DNA of 64,000 nucleotides from Chloroflexia bacterium SDU3-3. GTDB taxonomy: Bacteria; Chloroflexota; Chloroflexia; Chloroflexales; Roseiflexaceae. The notes below the pieces were generated by a model. It ran no database searches. It saw nothing but the letters and a program-made list of their open reading frames with translations, and was not told where the DNA came from. Below, piece after piece: positions 43,544 through 51,912 of the stretch (positions are counted from its first letter, which is position 1; each line of letters begins with the position of its first letter). The position numbers and the translations under genes were made by a program. The stretch is taken from the NCBI GenBank assembly GCA_009268125.1, contig WBOU01000008.1, positions 29,533-93,532 of the forward strand, read 5' to 3'.

Positions 43544-43619
43544 GCGGGAGTGGCTCAGTTGGTAGAGCGGCACCTTGCCAAGGTGCAGGTCGCGGGTTCG
43601 AACCCCGTCTCCCGCTCCA
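43544..43619 (+). tRNA. tRNA-Gly (anticodon GCC), copy 1
   Basis: A 76-base cloverleaf with acceptor GCGGGAG/CTCCCGC, D-arm containing AGTTGGTAGAGC, anticodon stem-loop CACCTTGCCAAGGTG with anticodon GCC, and T-arm GCGGGTTCGAACCCCGT. The 3' CCA is encoded. Confidence 0.96.
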
Positions 43620-43658
43620 TTTCAAATAGGCTGTACAACCGGCCTTATACTCATGTAT

Positions 43659-43734
43659 GCGGGAGTGGCTCAGTTGGTAGAGCGGCACCTTGCCAAGGTG
43701 CAGGTCGCGGGTTCGAACCCCGTCTCCCGCTCCA
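43659..43734 (+). tRNA. tRNA-Gly (anticodon GCC), copy 2
   Basis: Base-for-base identical to the copy 39 bp upstream, including the encoded CCA. The linker between them is unrelated to either. One promoter and one terminator bracket the pair. Confidence 0.96.
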
Positions 43735-43743
43735 TACACAGAA

Positions 43744-43768
43744 AGTCAGCCGAGAGGCTGGCTTTTTT
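43744..43768 (+). terminator. Terminator of the tRNA-Gly pair
   Basis: AGTCAGCC pairs with GGCTGGCT around a GAGA tetraloop, followed by TTTTTT within 43763-43768. Confidence 0.88.
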
Positions 43769-43879
43769 GTTGTGTGTCGTAGGCCGCGTGTTAGGCTTCT
43801 CAGCTTTATGCTATACTCAGGGCGGATGTGCTTGCCGGGAACGTAGCGCTGTATCTTCGCTGTAGCCGAGCCATGCGCC

Positions 43880-44974
43880 ATGCAAACATCGCCTTCTTCA
43901 TCAACACGCCCATCCGACCAGCTCGATCTGCGCTCGGTCGCGCTGATGCGCAGCTTCTTCGTCACCATGCTGGTCTTCGCGGTGGTGGGAGCCACCCTGC
44001 CCTTCGCTACCGGGCTGAGCATGGATGTGAAGTCCGGGCTCTCGGCGGCGATCGCGGTCAGCGCGGTCCCCTCTATGGTGGGTATCTGGTTCCTGCGCCG
44101 TGGCGCGATCCGCGCGGCGGTATGGGTGGTGAGCCTGGGGCTGGTGCTGGTGGCCTCGCTGGTGCTTGCCGCCACGGGCCTAGCCGCCAGCGGAGCGACC
44201 CTGTGCATCTACGCCATCCCTGTGGTGATCGCGGGGGTGCTGCTGGGCGGTCGCGGCGCGGTGGCGATCGCGGCGGCCAGCGTGGCGGGCGTGCTGGCGT
44301 GCGTGGCGCTTGAGCGGCTGGGCGCGCCGATCGTGGGGCTGGCCGCGCCCAGCGGCGATAACACCGTGGGCATTGTGGGCGGCTTTGTGGTGGTGCTGGC
44401 GATCACCGCGTTCTGCGTTGGCCGCTTCGGCGGCGAGCTGCGGCGGTCGCTGGCCAGCGCGCTAGAGCGCGAACACGAGCTGGCCGCGCTGAGCGGCTCG
44501 CTGGAGCACAAGGTGGCCGAGCGCACCGCAGCCCTTCAGCACGCCCTGGATGAGCTGGCCGAGCGCTCGGTCGCGCAGCAGATCCTGCTGGATGAGCTGG
44601 CCGAGCAGCGCCAGGTGATCGACGAGATGACCCTGCCGATCCTGCCCGTGGGCCGGGGCATGTTTGTGCTGCCGCTGATCGGCGCGCTGGATGGCGGGCG
44701 GATGCAGATGGCGCAGCAGCGCGCGTTGGCGGTGGCTGGGCGCGGCGGTGCGCGCCACCTGATCGTGGATGTGTCGGGCGTGCCGGTGATCGATACGGCG
44801 GTGGCCCAGGGCCTGCTCGCGCTGGTGGCGAGCGCGCGGCTGGTAGGCCTTCAGATCACGCTGGTGGGCATTCGCCCCGAGGTGGCGCAGGCCCTAGTCT
44901 CGCTGGGCGTGGATCTGGCCCAGGTGCGCACGGAGGCCGATCTTGAGAGTGCGCTGGCGCAGCTTGGACGTTAG
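43880..44974 (+). CDS. Membrane STAS-domain protein (RsbR-like), copy 1
   Basis: A 364-residue protein. About six membrane segments occupy residues 25-190, a coiled coil about 195-245 (LEREHELAALSGSLEHKVAERTAAL), and a STAS domain about 250-360. The STAS core reads IVDVSGVPVIDTAVAQ...GLQITLVGIRPEVAQALVSLGVDL. This is the RsbR/anti-anti-sigma layout with a membrane sensor in place of a globin. The residue after the core Asp is Ser (DVSGV) where RsbR proteins and the paralogue at 62851 have Thr. No kinase or sigma-factor gene is nearby. A SDR gene starts eight bases later. Confidence 0.85.
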   Translation: MQTSPSSSTRPSDQLDLRSVALMRSFFVTMLVFAVVGATLPFATGLSMDVKSGLSAAIAVSAVPSMVGIWFLRRGAIRAAVWVVSLGLVLVASLVLAATGLAASGATLCIYAIPVVIAGVLLGGRGAVAIAAASVAGVLACVALERLGAPIVGLAAPSGDNTVGIVGGFVVVLAITAFCVGRFGGELRRSLASALEREHELAALSGSLEHKVAERTAALQHALDELAERSVAQQILLDELAEQRQVIDEMTLPILPVGRGMFVLPLIGALDGGRMQMAQQRALAVAGRGGARHLIVDVSGVPVIDTAVAQGLLALVASARLVGLQITLVGIRPEVAQALVSLGVDLAQVRTEADLESALAQLGR

Positions 44975-44982
44975 GGGGACAT

Positions 44983-46011
44983 ATGGCTGGGTCAGGCCCG
45001 CTGGTGGCGCTCGTGGTTGGCGGCAGCGGCTTCCTCGGCAGCGCGCTGGTGCGCACGCTGCTGGGGCGCGGCTGGCAGGTGCGCGTGTTCGACCGAAAGC
45101 CCTGCGCGGTGCCGGGCGCGGCGTATGTGGGCGGCGATATCCTGCGCCCCGACGAGCTGCGCGCGGCCTGCGCGGGGGTGGATGCGGTGTTCCAGTGCGC
45201 CTCGGTGATCGAGTGGCGGCCTGGGGCCGACCGCGTGCTGCACGAGGTGAATGTGGTGGGCAACCGCAACGTGATCGCGGCCTGCGTGGCGGCGGGGGTG
45301 CCGCGCCTGATCTATACCAGCTCGATCGATGTGGTGTTCGATGGCCGCCCCATCCGCGCTGGCGACGAGCGCCTGCCCTACCCGGCGCGCTTTCTCGACA
45401 CCTACAGCCGCACCAAGGCCGCCGCCGAGCGCGAGGTGATCGCCGCCAATGGGCGCGGGCAGCTGCTCACCTGCGCCATCCGGCCAGTGGGCATCTTCGG
45501 CCCCGACGACCATGTGCGCATCCCCGCGATCATCCAGGCGGCCCGCCAGGGCCAGCTGGTGCGGGTTCGCCCCGAGGGTAGCCGCTACGACCACGTGTAT
45601 GTGGACAATGTGGCGCACATGCATGCGCTGGCCGCCGAGCGGCTGCTGCCTGGCTCGCCGGTGGCAGGCCAGTGCTATTTTGCCACCGACGGCGAGCCGA
45701 CGCCGTTTATCGACTTTTTCGCGCCCTACCTGGCGACCTATGGTCTGGCGTTGCCCGCGCGCACTATCCCCTTCCGGCTGGCCTACGGCTTCGCCGCCGC
45801 CAGCGAGCTGTGGGCGAGGCTGTGGCCGCGCGCGCCTGCGGGCCAGCCGCTGACGCGCTATGTGATCGCCACGCTGGGGAACGACTGCTATGTGTCGTAC
45901 GCCAAGGCCGCGCGCGACCTGGGCTATGCCCCGCTGGTGAGCCGGGCCGAGGCCATAGAGCGCACGCTGGCCTGGCTGCGCGCTGCCTACCCGGCAGGCC
46001 TGGTGGCGTGA
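44983..46011 (+). CDS. NAD-dependent epimerase/3-beta-hydroxysteroid dehydrogenase-like protein
   Basis: A 342-residue extended SDR. The nucleotide-binding motif is VVGGSGFLGSALVRTLL; the catalytic residues are Ser in IYTSSIDVVFDG and Tyr/Lys in DTYSRTKAAAE; RPVGIFGPDDH and YVDNVAHMH follow as in the 3-beta-HSD/sterol-4-alpha-carboxylate dehydrogenase group. Substrate could be a sterol/hopanoid or a sugar. It starts eight bases after the STAS gene, so the two are probably co-transcribed. Confidence 0.85.
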   Translation: MAGSGPLVALVVGGSGFLGSALVRTLLGRGWQVRVFDRKPCAVPGAAYVGGDILRPDELRAACAGVDAVFQCASVIEWRPGADRVLHEVNVVGNRNVIAACVAAGVPRLIYTSSIDVVFDGRPIRAGDERLPYPARFLDTYSRTKAAAEREVIAANGRGQLLTCAIRPVGIFGPDDHVRIPAIIQAARQGQLVRVRPEGSRYDHVYVDNVAHMHALAAERLLPGSPVAGQCYFATDGEPTPFIDFFAPYLATYGLALPARTIPFRLAYGFAAASELWARLWPRAPAGQPLTRYVIATLGNDCYVSYAKAARDLGYAPLVSRAEAIERTLAWLRAAYPAGLVA

Positions 46012-46042
46012 TCGGGGAGATAAAAGATCGCGAGGGGTGGAA

Positions 46043-46071
46043 AAAGCGCCGGAAGTACATTCCGGCGCTTT
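46043..46071. terminator. Bidirectional terminator
   Basis: A perfect 12-bp stem AAAGCGCCGGAA/TTCCGGCGCTTT with a five-base loop between two converging genes; A-runs and T-runs flank it on both sides. Confidence 0.9.
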
Positions 46072-46072
46072 C

Positions 46073-47143
46073 CTATGCGTTGACAGCCAGCTGCAGCGGC
46101 GGGATGGTGCGCAGCTCGCGCAGTCGCTGGAGCGACTCGGTGGCGGCCTCGTGCACGGAGATGTCGCCGTGGTCGGCGGCGCGCTGGAGCGCGGTGATCA
46201 CCTCGGGCATCGCGGCCACGTGGCCGATCCGGCCAAGCGCGCGGGCCGCCGCCTCGCGGGTGTAGGTGTCGCGGTCATCCAGCAGCTTGGTCAGCTTCTG
46301 CACCAGCGAGGGCGCGCCGGCGATCTCGCCCAGCTGGCCCAGCACCAGCGCCGCCGAGGAGCGCACGAAGCTGTCGGTGTCGAAGAGGCAGGTGGAGAGG
46401 TACTCAAGCAGGTTCGGCGACGTGATGCGGTCGCGCAGCATGCCCACCGAGCGGGCCGAGGCGTAGCGTGTCTCGGCGTCGCGGTCGTGCAGGGCCACGT
46501 GGATGAGCACCTTGATCAGCAGGGGCGGCGGCACTTCGGCGATGGTGCCTAGGCAGCGGGCGGCGGCGGTGCGCACGTGGGCCGCGCTGTCGCTCAGGCC
46601 GTCGTGGATGAGCACGAGGTCGGCGGGGGTGTAGCGGCCCTGGCGGCTGCGCAGGGCGCGCAGCGAATCGTAGCGGGTCTGCCAGGTGGGGTCGCGCAGC
46701 ACGCGGCGCAGCTGCTTGAACTCGCCCAGATAGCTATCGAGCTCCTGCTCAAGCGCGTTGCGCAGCCACTGCTCGCGGGTGCTGTTCAGCCGCTGGCGCA
46801 CCATGGGCAGGGTCTGCAGCTCGACCAGCAGCTGCTCGACGGTGATGCGGAAATCGGCGTTGGTGCGCAGGTCGCGGTCGATCTGGGTGGCCGAGGGGTA
46901 GCGCATGCGCGCGGCCTTCTGCACCAGCTGGTCGGCCCCTGGGCCGCGCACGATGTCGGCGAGGGAGAGCACAGCGGCGATCGGCTCGCGCTGGAAGGCA
47001 TCCAAGAACGGCTCGATGCTCCTCGTCACAAGGTAGCCGAGCAGCGATGGCGCTCCGGCGAGCTGGAGATCCTGACGCGGGTTTCGGGCGAAGTCATTCA
47101 GCCGCGAAGCGATGGTACGTCGCCAAGACTCGTGGTCGAACAT
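46073..47143 (-). CDS. HEAT-repeat protein
   Basis: A 356-residue soluble protein. Residues from about 165 to the end are four or five HEAT-like helical repeats, for example SAAHVRTAAARCLGTIAEVP, DAETRYASARSVGMLRD, DSFVRSSAALVLGQLGEI and DTYTREAAARALGRIGHV. The N-terminal 160 residues are helical without a recognised domain. The start MFDHESWRR was chosen; an ATG 18 codons upstream abuts its own GGGAGG too closely. Such proteins are scaffolds; partners are unknown. Confidence 0.8.
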   Translation of the reverse strand: MFDHESWRRTIASRLNDFARNPRQDLQLAGAPSLLGYLVTRSIEPFLDAFQREPIAAVLSLADIVRGPGADQLVQKAARMRYPSATQIDRDLRTNADFRITVEQLLVELQTLPMVRQRLNSTREQWLRNALEQELDSYLGEFKQLRRVLRDPTWQTRYDSLRALRSRQGRYTPADLVLIHDGLSDSAAHVRTAAARCLGTIAEVPPPLLIKVLIHVALHDRDAETRYASARSVGMLRDRITSPNLLEYLSTCLFDTDSFVRSSAALVLGQLGEIAGAPSLVQKLTKLLDDRDTYTREAAARALGRIGHVAAMPEVITALQRAADHGDISVHEAATESLQRLRELRTIPPLQLAVNA

Positions 47144-47289
47144 AGCTGCTGCGACAGGGAGAGAACGTTGTGGCTGTGCGGGCCACCCCCCTGTCATCCT
47201 CCCGTCCGATTATTATACACAGTGGTATATAGGCTGCGGTACTGCTATATTACCATTTAATGACAGGGGGTGTATATAGACTATTAGTA

Positions 47290-48768
47290 CTATGGGGCCT
47301 GAAAGAGTTCAGCTTTCATCACTTTGAGCCGCGCCGAGTCAACCAAGGCGACCAGCAGCCAGAAGGCGTAGGCCAGATCGGGCCAGAAATAGAACGAGTC
47401 GACCAGGCCGTGCACCGCCGCCGCGCCCAGCGCCGCCGCCGCGCCCAGCGCCAGCAGCCCCACGGGGTTGCGCGGCCTATCGGCCAGCAGCATGGCGCTC
47501 TCGCGGAAGAAGCGCCGCATCACCCAGGCGATGGCGATCAGACCCAGCGGGGTGAGCAGCAGCCACAGCTCGAGGATAAGGTTGTGGGGGTGCTTGGCGT
47601 ACTGCTCGGATGTGCCGATCAGCGAGGGGTCGATCAGGCTGCGACCGAACTCGGGGTTGTGGTAGTAGTAGAACTGGTCCAGCCCCAGCCCGAGGGGATG
47701 GCGCAGGATGAGGTCGATCGACTCGCCCCAGAACAGCAGGCGCACGTCGGCGCTGCCGCCGCCCAGCCCGCCGCGCAGCGAGATCACCAGCCCGGCCAGG
47801 ATGGCCACCACGCCGCCCAGCCCGATCAGCCAGGCCGCCGTGCGCCCGCGCCCGGCCCCGCGCAGCCAGCCGATCGCCAGGATGGCCATGGCGGCCATCG
47901 CGCCCAGCCAGGCCCCGCGAGAGAGCGATACCACCAGCCCAGCCAGGCACAGCAGCGCCGCCCCAGCCAGGGCCAGGGCCAGCCCGCGCCGTGCGGGCTG
48001 GGCCACCCAGCAGCCCAGCGCCAGCGCCAGCGCCACCGGCCACACGCGGCCCAGGTACATGCCCAAATTGTTGGGGTGGCCGTAGACCGAGGCCACCCGC
48101 GTGGCGTCCCCGGCCTGCACCACGCTGTCGGCGTAGCTCTTGGTGGGGCTGAGCAGCGTGGGCACCAGATCGACTCCCACGCGCTGCAGCAGCCCTAGCG
48201 CGGCCACGAAGCTGCCGCTGACCACAAAGGCCCCGGCCAGCTTCCACAGGTAGCGCCTGTCGGTGTGCTGGAAGTAGAGCGCGGCCAGGTAGAAGCACAG
48301 CGGCTCCAGCACCATCCAGCGGAAGTCGCGCAGCGCCGCCCCGCGCTCGATCGCGATCGCCACGCCCGCCACGCCCGCCACCAGCACCAGCGCGTGCGGG
48401 GCCAGCCGCCCCAGCTCGGCGTTCACCTCGGCACCCGCCCGTCGCGCCCTGGCCCAGCCCACGGCCCCGTGGATGGCCGCGCCGCCCAGCGCCATCAGCA
48501 GCAGTATCTCCTGCAGCGGCAGCACAAACCCGCTGGCGCGGATGTCGGGGATGTACACCGGCGAGAGGTACCAGGGTGCGCTCAGCGGCACAAACAGCAG
48601 CGCCAGCCCAGGCCGCGCCAGGGCCAGCGCGCCGAAGACCACCAGCCCCACCGCGATCCACGGCAGCGAGACGGTGCGGTAGATCAGGGCCATGCCGATG
48701 AACATGCCCGCCAGCGCCAGCGGGTCGGCCAGCTTCCAGGTGTTGAGGAGATCGAGCAGTCGCTTCAC
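47290..48768 (-). CDS. O-antigen ligase/polymerase family membrane protein
   Basis: A 492-residue protein with about 12 membrane segments. The Wzy/WaaL-type periplasmic loop is visible as GHPNNLGMYLGRVWP and, later, RHPLGLGLDQFYYY with SEQYAKHPHNLILELWL, where the conserved HPHN motif of O-antigen ligases sits. It should polymerise or ligate lipid-linked glycans at the outer face of the membrane. It overlaps the upstream glycosidase gene by four bases (ATGA), which ties the two functionally. Confidence 0.9.
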   Translation of the reverse strand: MKRLLDLLNTWKLADPLALAGMFIGMALIYRTVSLPWIAVGLVVFGALALARPGLALLFVPLSAPWYLSPVYIPDIRASGFVLPLQEILLLMALGGAAIHGAVGWARARRAGAEVNAELGRLAPHALVLVAGVAGVAIAIERGAALRDFRWMVLEPLCFYLAALYFQHTDRRYLWKLAGAFVVSGSFVAALGLLQRVGVDLVPTLLSPTKSYADSVVQAGDATRVASVYGHPNNLGMYLGRVWPVALALALGCWVAQPARRGLALALAGAALLCLAGLVVSLSRGAWLGAMAAMAILAIGWLRGAGRGRTAAWLIGLGGVVAILAGLVISLRGGLGGGSADVRLLFWGESIDLILRHPLGLGLDQFYYYHNPEFGRSLIDPSLIGTSEQYAKHPHNLILELWLLLTPLGLIAIAWVMRRFFRESAMLLADRPRNPVGLLALGAAAALGAAAVHGLVDSFYFWPDLAYAFWLLVALVDSARLKVMKAELFQAP

Positions 48769-50408
48769 GGTTGTTTACCCTTCGGGGCAGAAAGGAAGAT
48801 GATGCGCGGGATGGCCGCGCCCAGCGCCGCCAGGGCCACCAGCAGCGTGCCCGCGCCCGCCGCCCAGGCCCATCCCGCGTGCTCGCGCGCCACGATCAGG
48901 GCGGCGGGGGCCGCGCCCGTGATTACGGCGGTGTGTGCGGTATTCGTTAGGTGCTGGGTCACCGTGGTGGGCTGGCCTGCGAGCGTTACTTGGGATGCTG
49001 GGCCGCCGTCGATGGCCACGCTGGCCGCGCCGCTGCCGGTGAGCGCCAGCGATGTGCCCTCGAAGCGGAACGACACTCGGTCGCCCTGCCGTATGGCGGC
49101 GGGGTGGGCCAGCGTGTGCGCGCCCACGCCCGCCACGGCGGGCTGGGCCAGGTAGCGCTGGATGGCGGCGTAGGCTGGCAGCGGCTGGAAGTCGCGGTCG
49201 ACCAGGGCAAAGTAGGGCGTGGGGTCATCCGGGCTGGGGTCGGGGCCGCCCCAGCGCAAGATCCACACATTCATCACGCCCACCCAGGGCCACTCGCGCC
49301 GCGCCCGCTCGATCTGGCCCACCAGGTACTCGCCCTTCTGCTGCTCGCTCACTGGCGGCCCCCAGCCGAAGCGCCGCTCGGCGGGGATGCTCTCGGGCGC
49401 GGCGGTGTAGCCGAACTCGCTGATCCAGATGGCCTTGTGCGCGTCGCCGTTGCGCTCCATCACCTCGCGCAGCAGCGGCAGGCGCGAGACATCGATGCGC
49501 GTGTCGATCGGCTGCCGCCAGTTCCAGTTGCCGCCGCCGCGCGCGAACACGTAGCGGTGCTCATCCGGCGGTTGCCCCAGCCCATAGGCCTGGGCCGACA
49601 TAATGTCGAAGTCGGCAGCGCCACCCAGCTGGTAGATCGCATCTAGGTACTCTAGATCGGTCAGCGGCGCGCGGCTGTCCAGCCCGTCGGTGGGGGCCAG
49701 GCTGGGGAAGATGATCACGGCGGCGGGGTTGGCGGCGCGGGCGGCGCGGCCCGCCTGGCGCAGCATGTCGAGGAACTGCGCGGGCGATGGCTCCTGGCCG
49801 TTCCACTCGTCCTTCAGGTTCGGCTCGTTCCAGATCTGGATGTAGCGCACCTCGCCACGGTAGCGCGCGGCCACCGCCGCCACAAAGTCGGCGTAGTCGG
49901 CGTAGCTGTCGGGCGGGCCGCTGGAGTTGCCGTTCAGCGCGAAGATGGCCTGCCACTCGGGCGTGGCGATGGCCTTGGCCCTGGCCCAGTCGGGCGGGCG
50001 GTCGATCCGCACGATCGGCTCTAGGCCCAGCCGCTTCAGCTCGGCGAACAGCAGGTCGTACTTCTCCCAGGCGTCGCGGGCTGCGCCGTTGCGCCTATCG
50101 ACAAAGTCGCCCTTCGCGGCGATCTCTACATCATCCCAGGGCAGCTGCATGCGCACATAGCGCGCGCCCATGTCGCGGGCCATTTCCAGCGTGCGCACCA
50201 CCTTGGCGTGGTCGGCCTCGAACTGGATGTTGTAGGCGTTCACACCGATCAGCGGGCCGTCGGCGTAGGGGATGGGCGCGGGGTTGGGCGCGAACGTGAT
50301 GCCGCGGTTGGCCTCGTTATCAAACCACGCCAGGGCGGCCAGGCCGCCCAGCAGCAGCCCCAGCAGCGCCAGCGCGGCGAGCGTGCGTAGGATCGTTCGT
50401 GTGTTCAT
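48765..50408 (-). CDS. Membrane-anchored glycoside hydrolase (clan GH-A-like)
   Basis: A 547-residue protein with a membrane helix at each end (about 8-28 and 513-535) and an extracytoplasmic TIM barrel. The probable acid/base is the Glu of IQIWNEPNL near residue 193, and the nucleophile is the Glu of IWISEFGY near 329, the typical GH-A spacing (families 5, 39 and similar). A beta-sandwich (about 425-505) follows. Translationally coupled to an O-antigen-ligase-type protein, it may trim or remodel the exported polysaccharide. Exact GH family not determined. Confidence 0.82.
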   Translation of the reverse strand: MNTRTILRTLAALALLGLLLGGLAALAWFDNEANRGITFAPNPAPIPYADGPLIGVNAYNIQFEADHAKVVRTLEMARDMGARYVRMQLPWDDVEIAAKGDFVDRRNGAARDAWEKYDLLFAELKRLGLEPIVRIDRPPDWARAKAIATPEWQAIFALNGNSSGPPDSYADYADFVAAVAARYRGEVRYIQIWNEPNLKDEWNGQEPSPAQFLDMLRQAGRAARAANPAAVIIFPSLAPTDGLDSRAPLTDLEYLDAIYQLGGAADFDIMSAQAYGLGQPPDEHRYVFARGGGNWNWRQPIDTRIDVSRLPLLREVMERNGDAHKAIWISEFGYTAAPESIPAERRFGWGPPVSEQQKGEYLVGQIERARREWPWVGVMNVWILRWGGPDPSPDDPTPYFALVDRDFQPLPAYAAIQRYLAQPAVAGVGAHTLAHPAAIRQGDRVSFRFEGTSLALTGSGAASVAIDGGPASQVTLAGQPTTVTQHLTNTAHTAVITGAAPAALIVAREHAGWAWAAGAGTLLVALAALGAAIPRIIFLSAPKGKQP

Positions 50409-50749
50409 ACTACGCGCGAGTATACTTGGCGGGGCTGCTGCGCGTCAAATAGGCCCCAATGATAGCAGCCTGAGGATACGGTGAGTATTTTTTGCATCCG
50501 CCGGGGTTTGCGAACGCAGGCGTCGGCTCGTTTTTGCACGCCGGTCATAACAGATCTTCTTCGAAATTGCTAACAAAATGTTGCCCTATAGAAGAAGAAG
50601 AGGCGTATCATAGAGAGAAATAGCAGCCAACCTACTCTTGCATCCTTTGTGCTTAAAGGCTTCCCTTTGCGCATGGATGCGCGCGTGTTTTTGCAGCTGC
50701 TTTGCGTATCGAGCTGTATTGGGTACGTAGCGATGTAACACAAGATCGC
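50409..50749. other. Gene-free, comparatively AT-rich interval
   Basis: Upstream of the glycosidase gene and before the LuxR promoter. I see no open frame with supporting signals, and no repeat. The 50570-50660 part is notably AT-rich relative to the window. Confidence 0.5.
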
Positions 50750-50778
50750 TTGTGTCAAGATTTTCGATACGGTATAAT
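50750..50778 (+). promoter_or_regulatory. Promoter of the LuxR-type regulator
   Basis: TTGTGT (50750-50755) and consensus TATAAT (50773-50778) with a 17-base spacer, about 110 bp before the GTG start. Confidence 0.75.
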
Positions 50779-50889
50779 GCCGACATTCTCAGTTTGTGAC
50801 GAGCTGTTCGCATTCATCGCCCGGCAGGTGTGCTTGTTGGGGCAGTGTGCTGTGATTCATGCGGTTCACTCGTTACGCAGGAGGCGATC

Positions 50890-51576
50890 GTGAGCCAGTC
50901 CTCGATTGTGCTTGTGCACGCCCACGCGCTCTTCCGTGAGGGATTGCGACACAACATCAACAGCCTGCCCGATTTTCGGATCAGCGGTGAAGCGAGCAAC
51001 GGTCAGCAGGCGATCCAGCTTGTCGACTACACCGACCCCGATATGGTGGTGATGGAGGTTGACCTGCCCGGCGTGAACGGGCTAGAGGTCGCGCGCGCGA
51101 TCAAGCGTACCCACCCCCATATCGGCATCACGCTGCTGGCGGCCACCATGGATGGCCAGCAGGTGGTGAAGGCCATCCGCGCAGGCGTCGCTTCGTATAT
51201 GCCGCGCAATATCTCGTGGGAGAAGCTGCTGCATGGGCTGAAGCGCGTGCAGCGCGGCGACTACCCGATCAACGATCTGGTGCTCTCGCTGCCCGATGTG
51301 GCCGGCCAGGTGCTGCAGGCCTTCCGCCAGATGGCGGTGGATGAGGACACCCAGAGCATCTACTCGCCGCTCTCGCCGCGCGAGCTGCAGGTGCTGGAGC
51401 TGATCGCCGCTGGTCGCACCAACAAGGAGATCGCGATCCAGCTGGATATCAGCAACCAGACGGTCAAGAACCACGTCTCCTCCATCCTGCGCAAGCTGGC
51501 CGTGAACGACCGCACCCAGGCGGTGGTCTACGCCATGCGGCGCGGCTGGATCAAGGTGGTGCTGCCTGGCGACTAG
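50890..51576 (+). CDS. NarL/LuxR-type regulator with degenerate receiver domain
   Basis: A 228-residue protein. Residues 1-125 have the receiver fold and 160-225 the LuxR helix-turn-helix (LSPRELQVLELIAAGRTNKEIAIQLDISNQTVKNHVSSILRKL). Key receiver residues are replaced: the phospho-acceptor Asp is Glu56 (VVMEVDLPG), the acidic pair is His10-Ala11 (LVHAHALFREGL), and the conserved Lys near the end is Arg (YMPRN). It is therefore probably not controlled by Asp phosphorylation. GGAGG precedes the GTG start at 50890; translation from an upstream ATG at 50830 is less likely. No histidine kinase is adjacent. Confidence 0.87.
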   Translation: MSQSSIVLVHAHALFREGLRHNINSLPDFRISGEASNGQQAIQLVDYTDPDMVVMEVDLPGVNGLEVARAIKRTHPHIGITLLAATMDGQQVVKAIRAGVASYMPRNISWEKLLHGLKRVQRGDYPINDLVLSLPDVAGQVLQAFRQMAVDEDTQSIYSPLSPRELQVLELIAAGRTNKEIAIQLDISNQTVKNHVSSILRKLAVNDRTQAVVYAMRRGWIKVVLPGD

Positions 51577-51605
51577 CTGGGCCAGATCAGTCATCGTTTG
51601 GCAGG

Positions 51606-51631
51606 GGCGCAGCCGCGCGTAGGGCTGCGCC
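51606..51631 (+). terminator. Hairpin after the LuxR-type gene
   Basis: GGCGCAGCC (51606-51614) pairs with GGCTGCGCC (51623-51631); only a weak T-containing stretch follows. The remainder of 51632-51912 holds diverged dispersed-repeat words (GTATTCGTTTGTTTGC at about 51664, also found near 18146) and no supported gene. Confidence 0.6.
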
Positions 51632-51912
51632 TTCTGCATGTGCGGCAGTGTGCTTTCCTCGCGGTATTCGTTTGTTTGCCTTCCCGTTGCGCTTTTGGGT
51701 CTTTGCGGCGTTTATTCCCGTTACGCCCTTGGTGCCTTGGTGCTAAAGAATGCCCCGTGTATTGAGAACGCATCGTCATCGGGCATATGCCGCGCCAAAC
51801 TTGAAAGATCGGTTTTTCGCATTACAATATCCGAAGTTACGTGCCGCCGCCTGTTCTGGGCCACCCCCGCCTTGTGCGGCAGCCTGGGACGTTGAACGTT
51901 GCTCGAAGTGCC

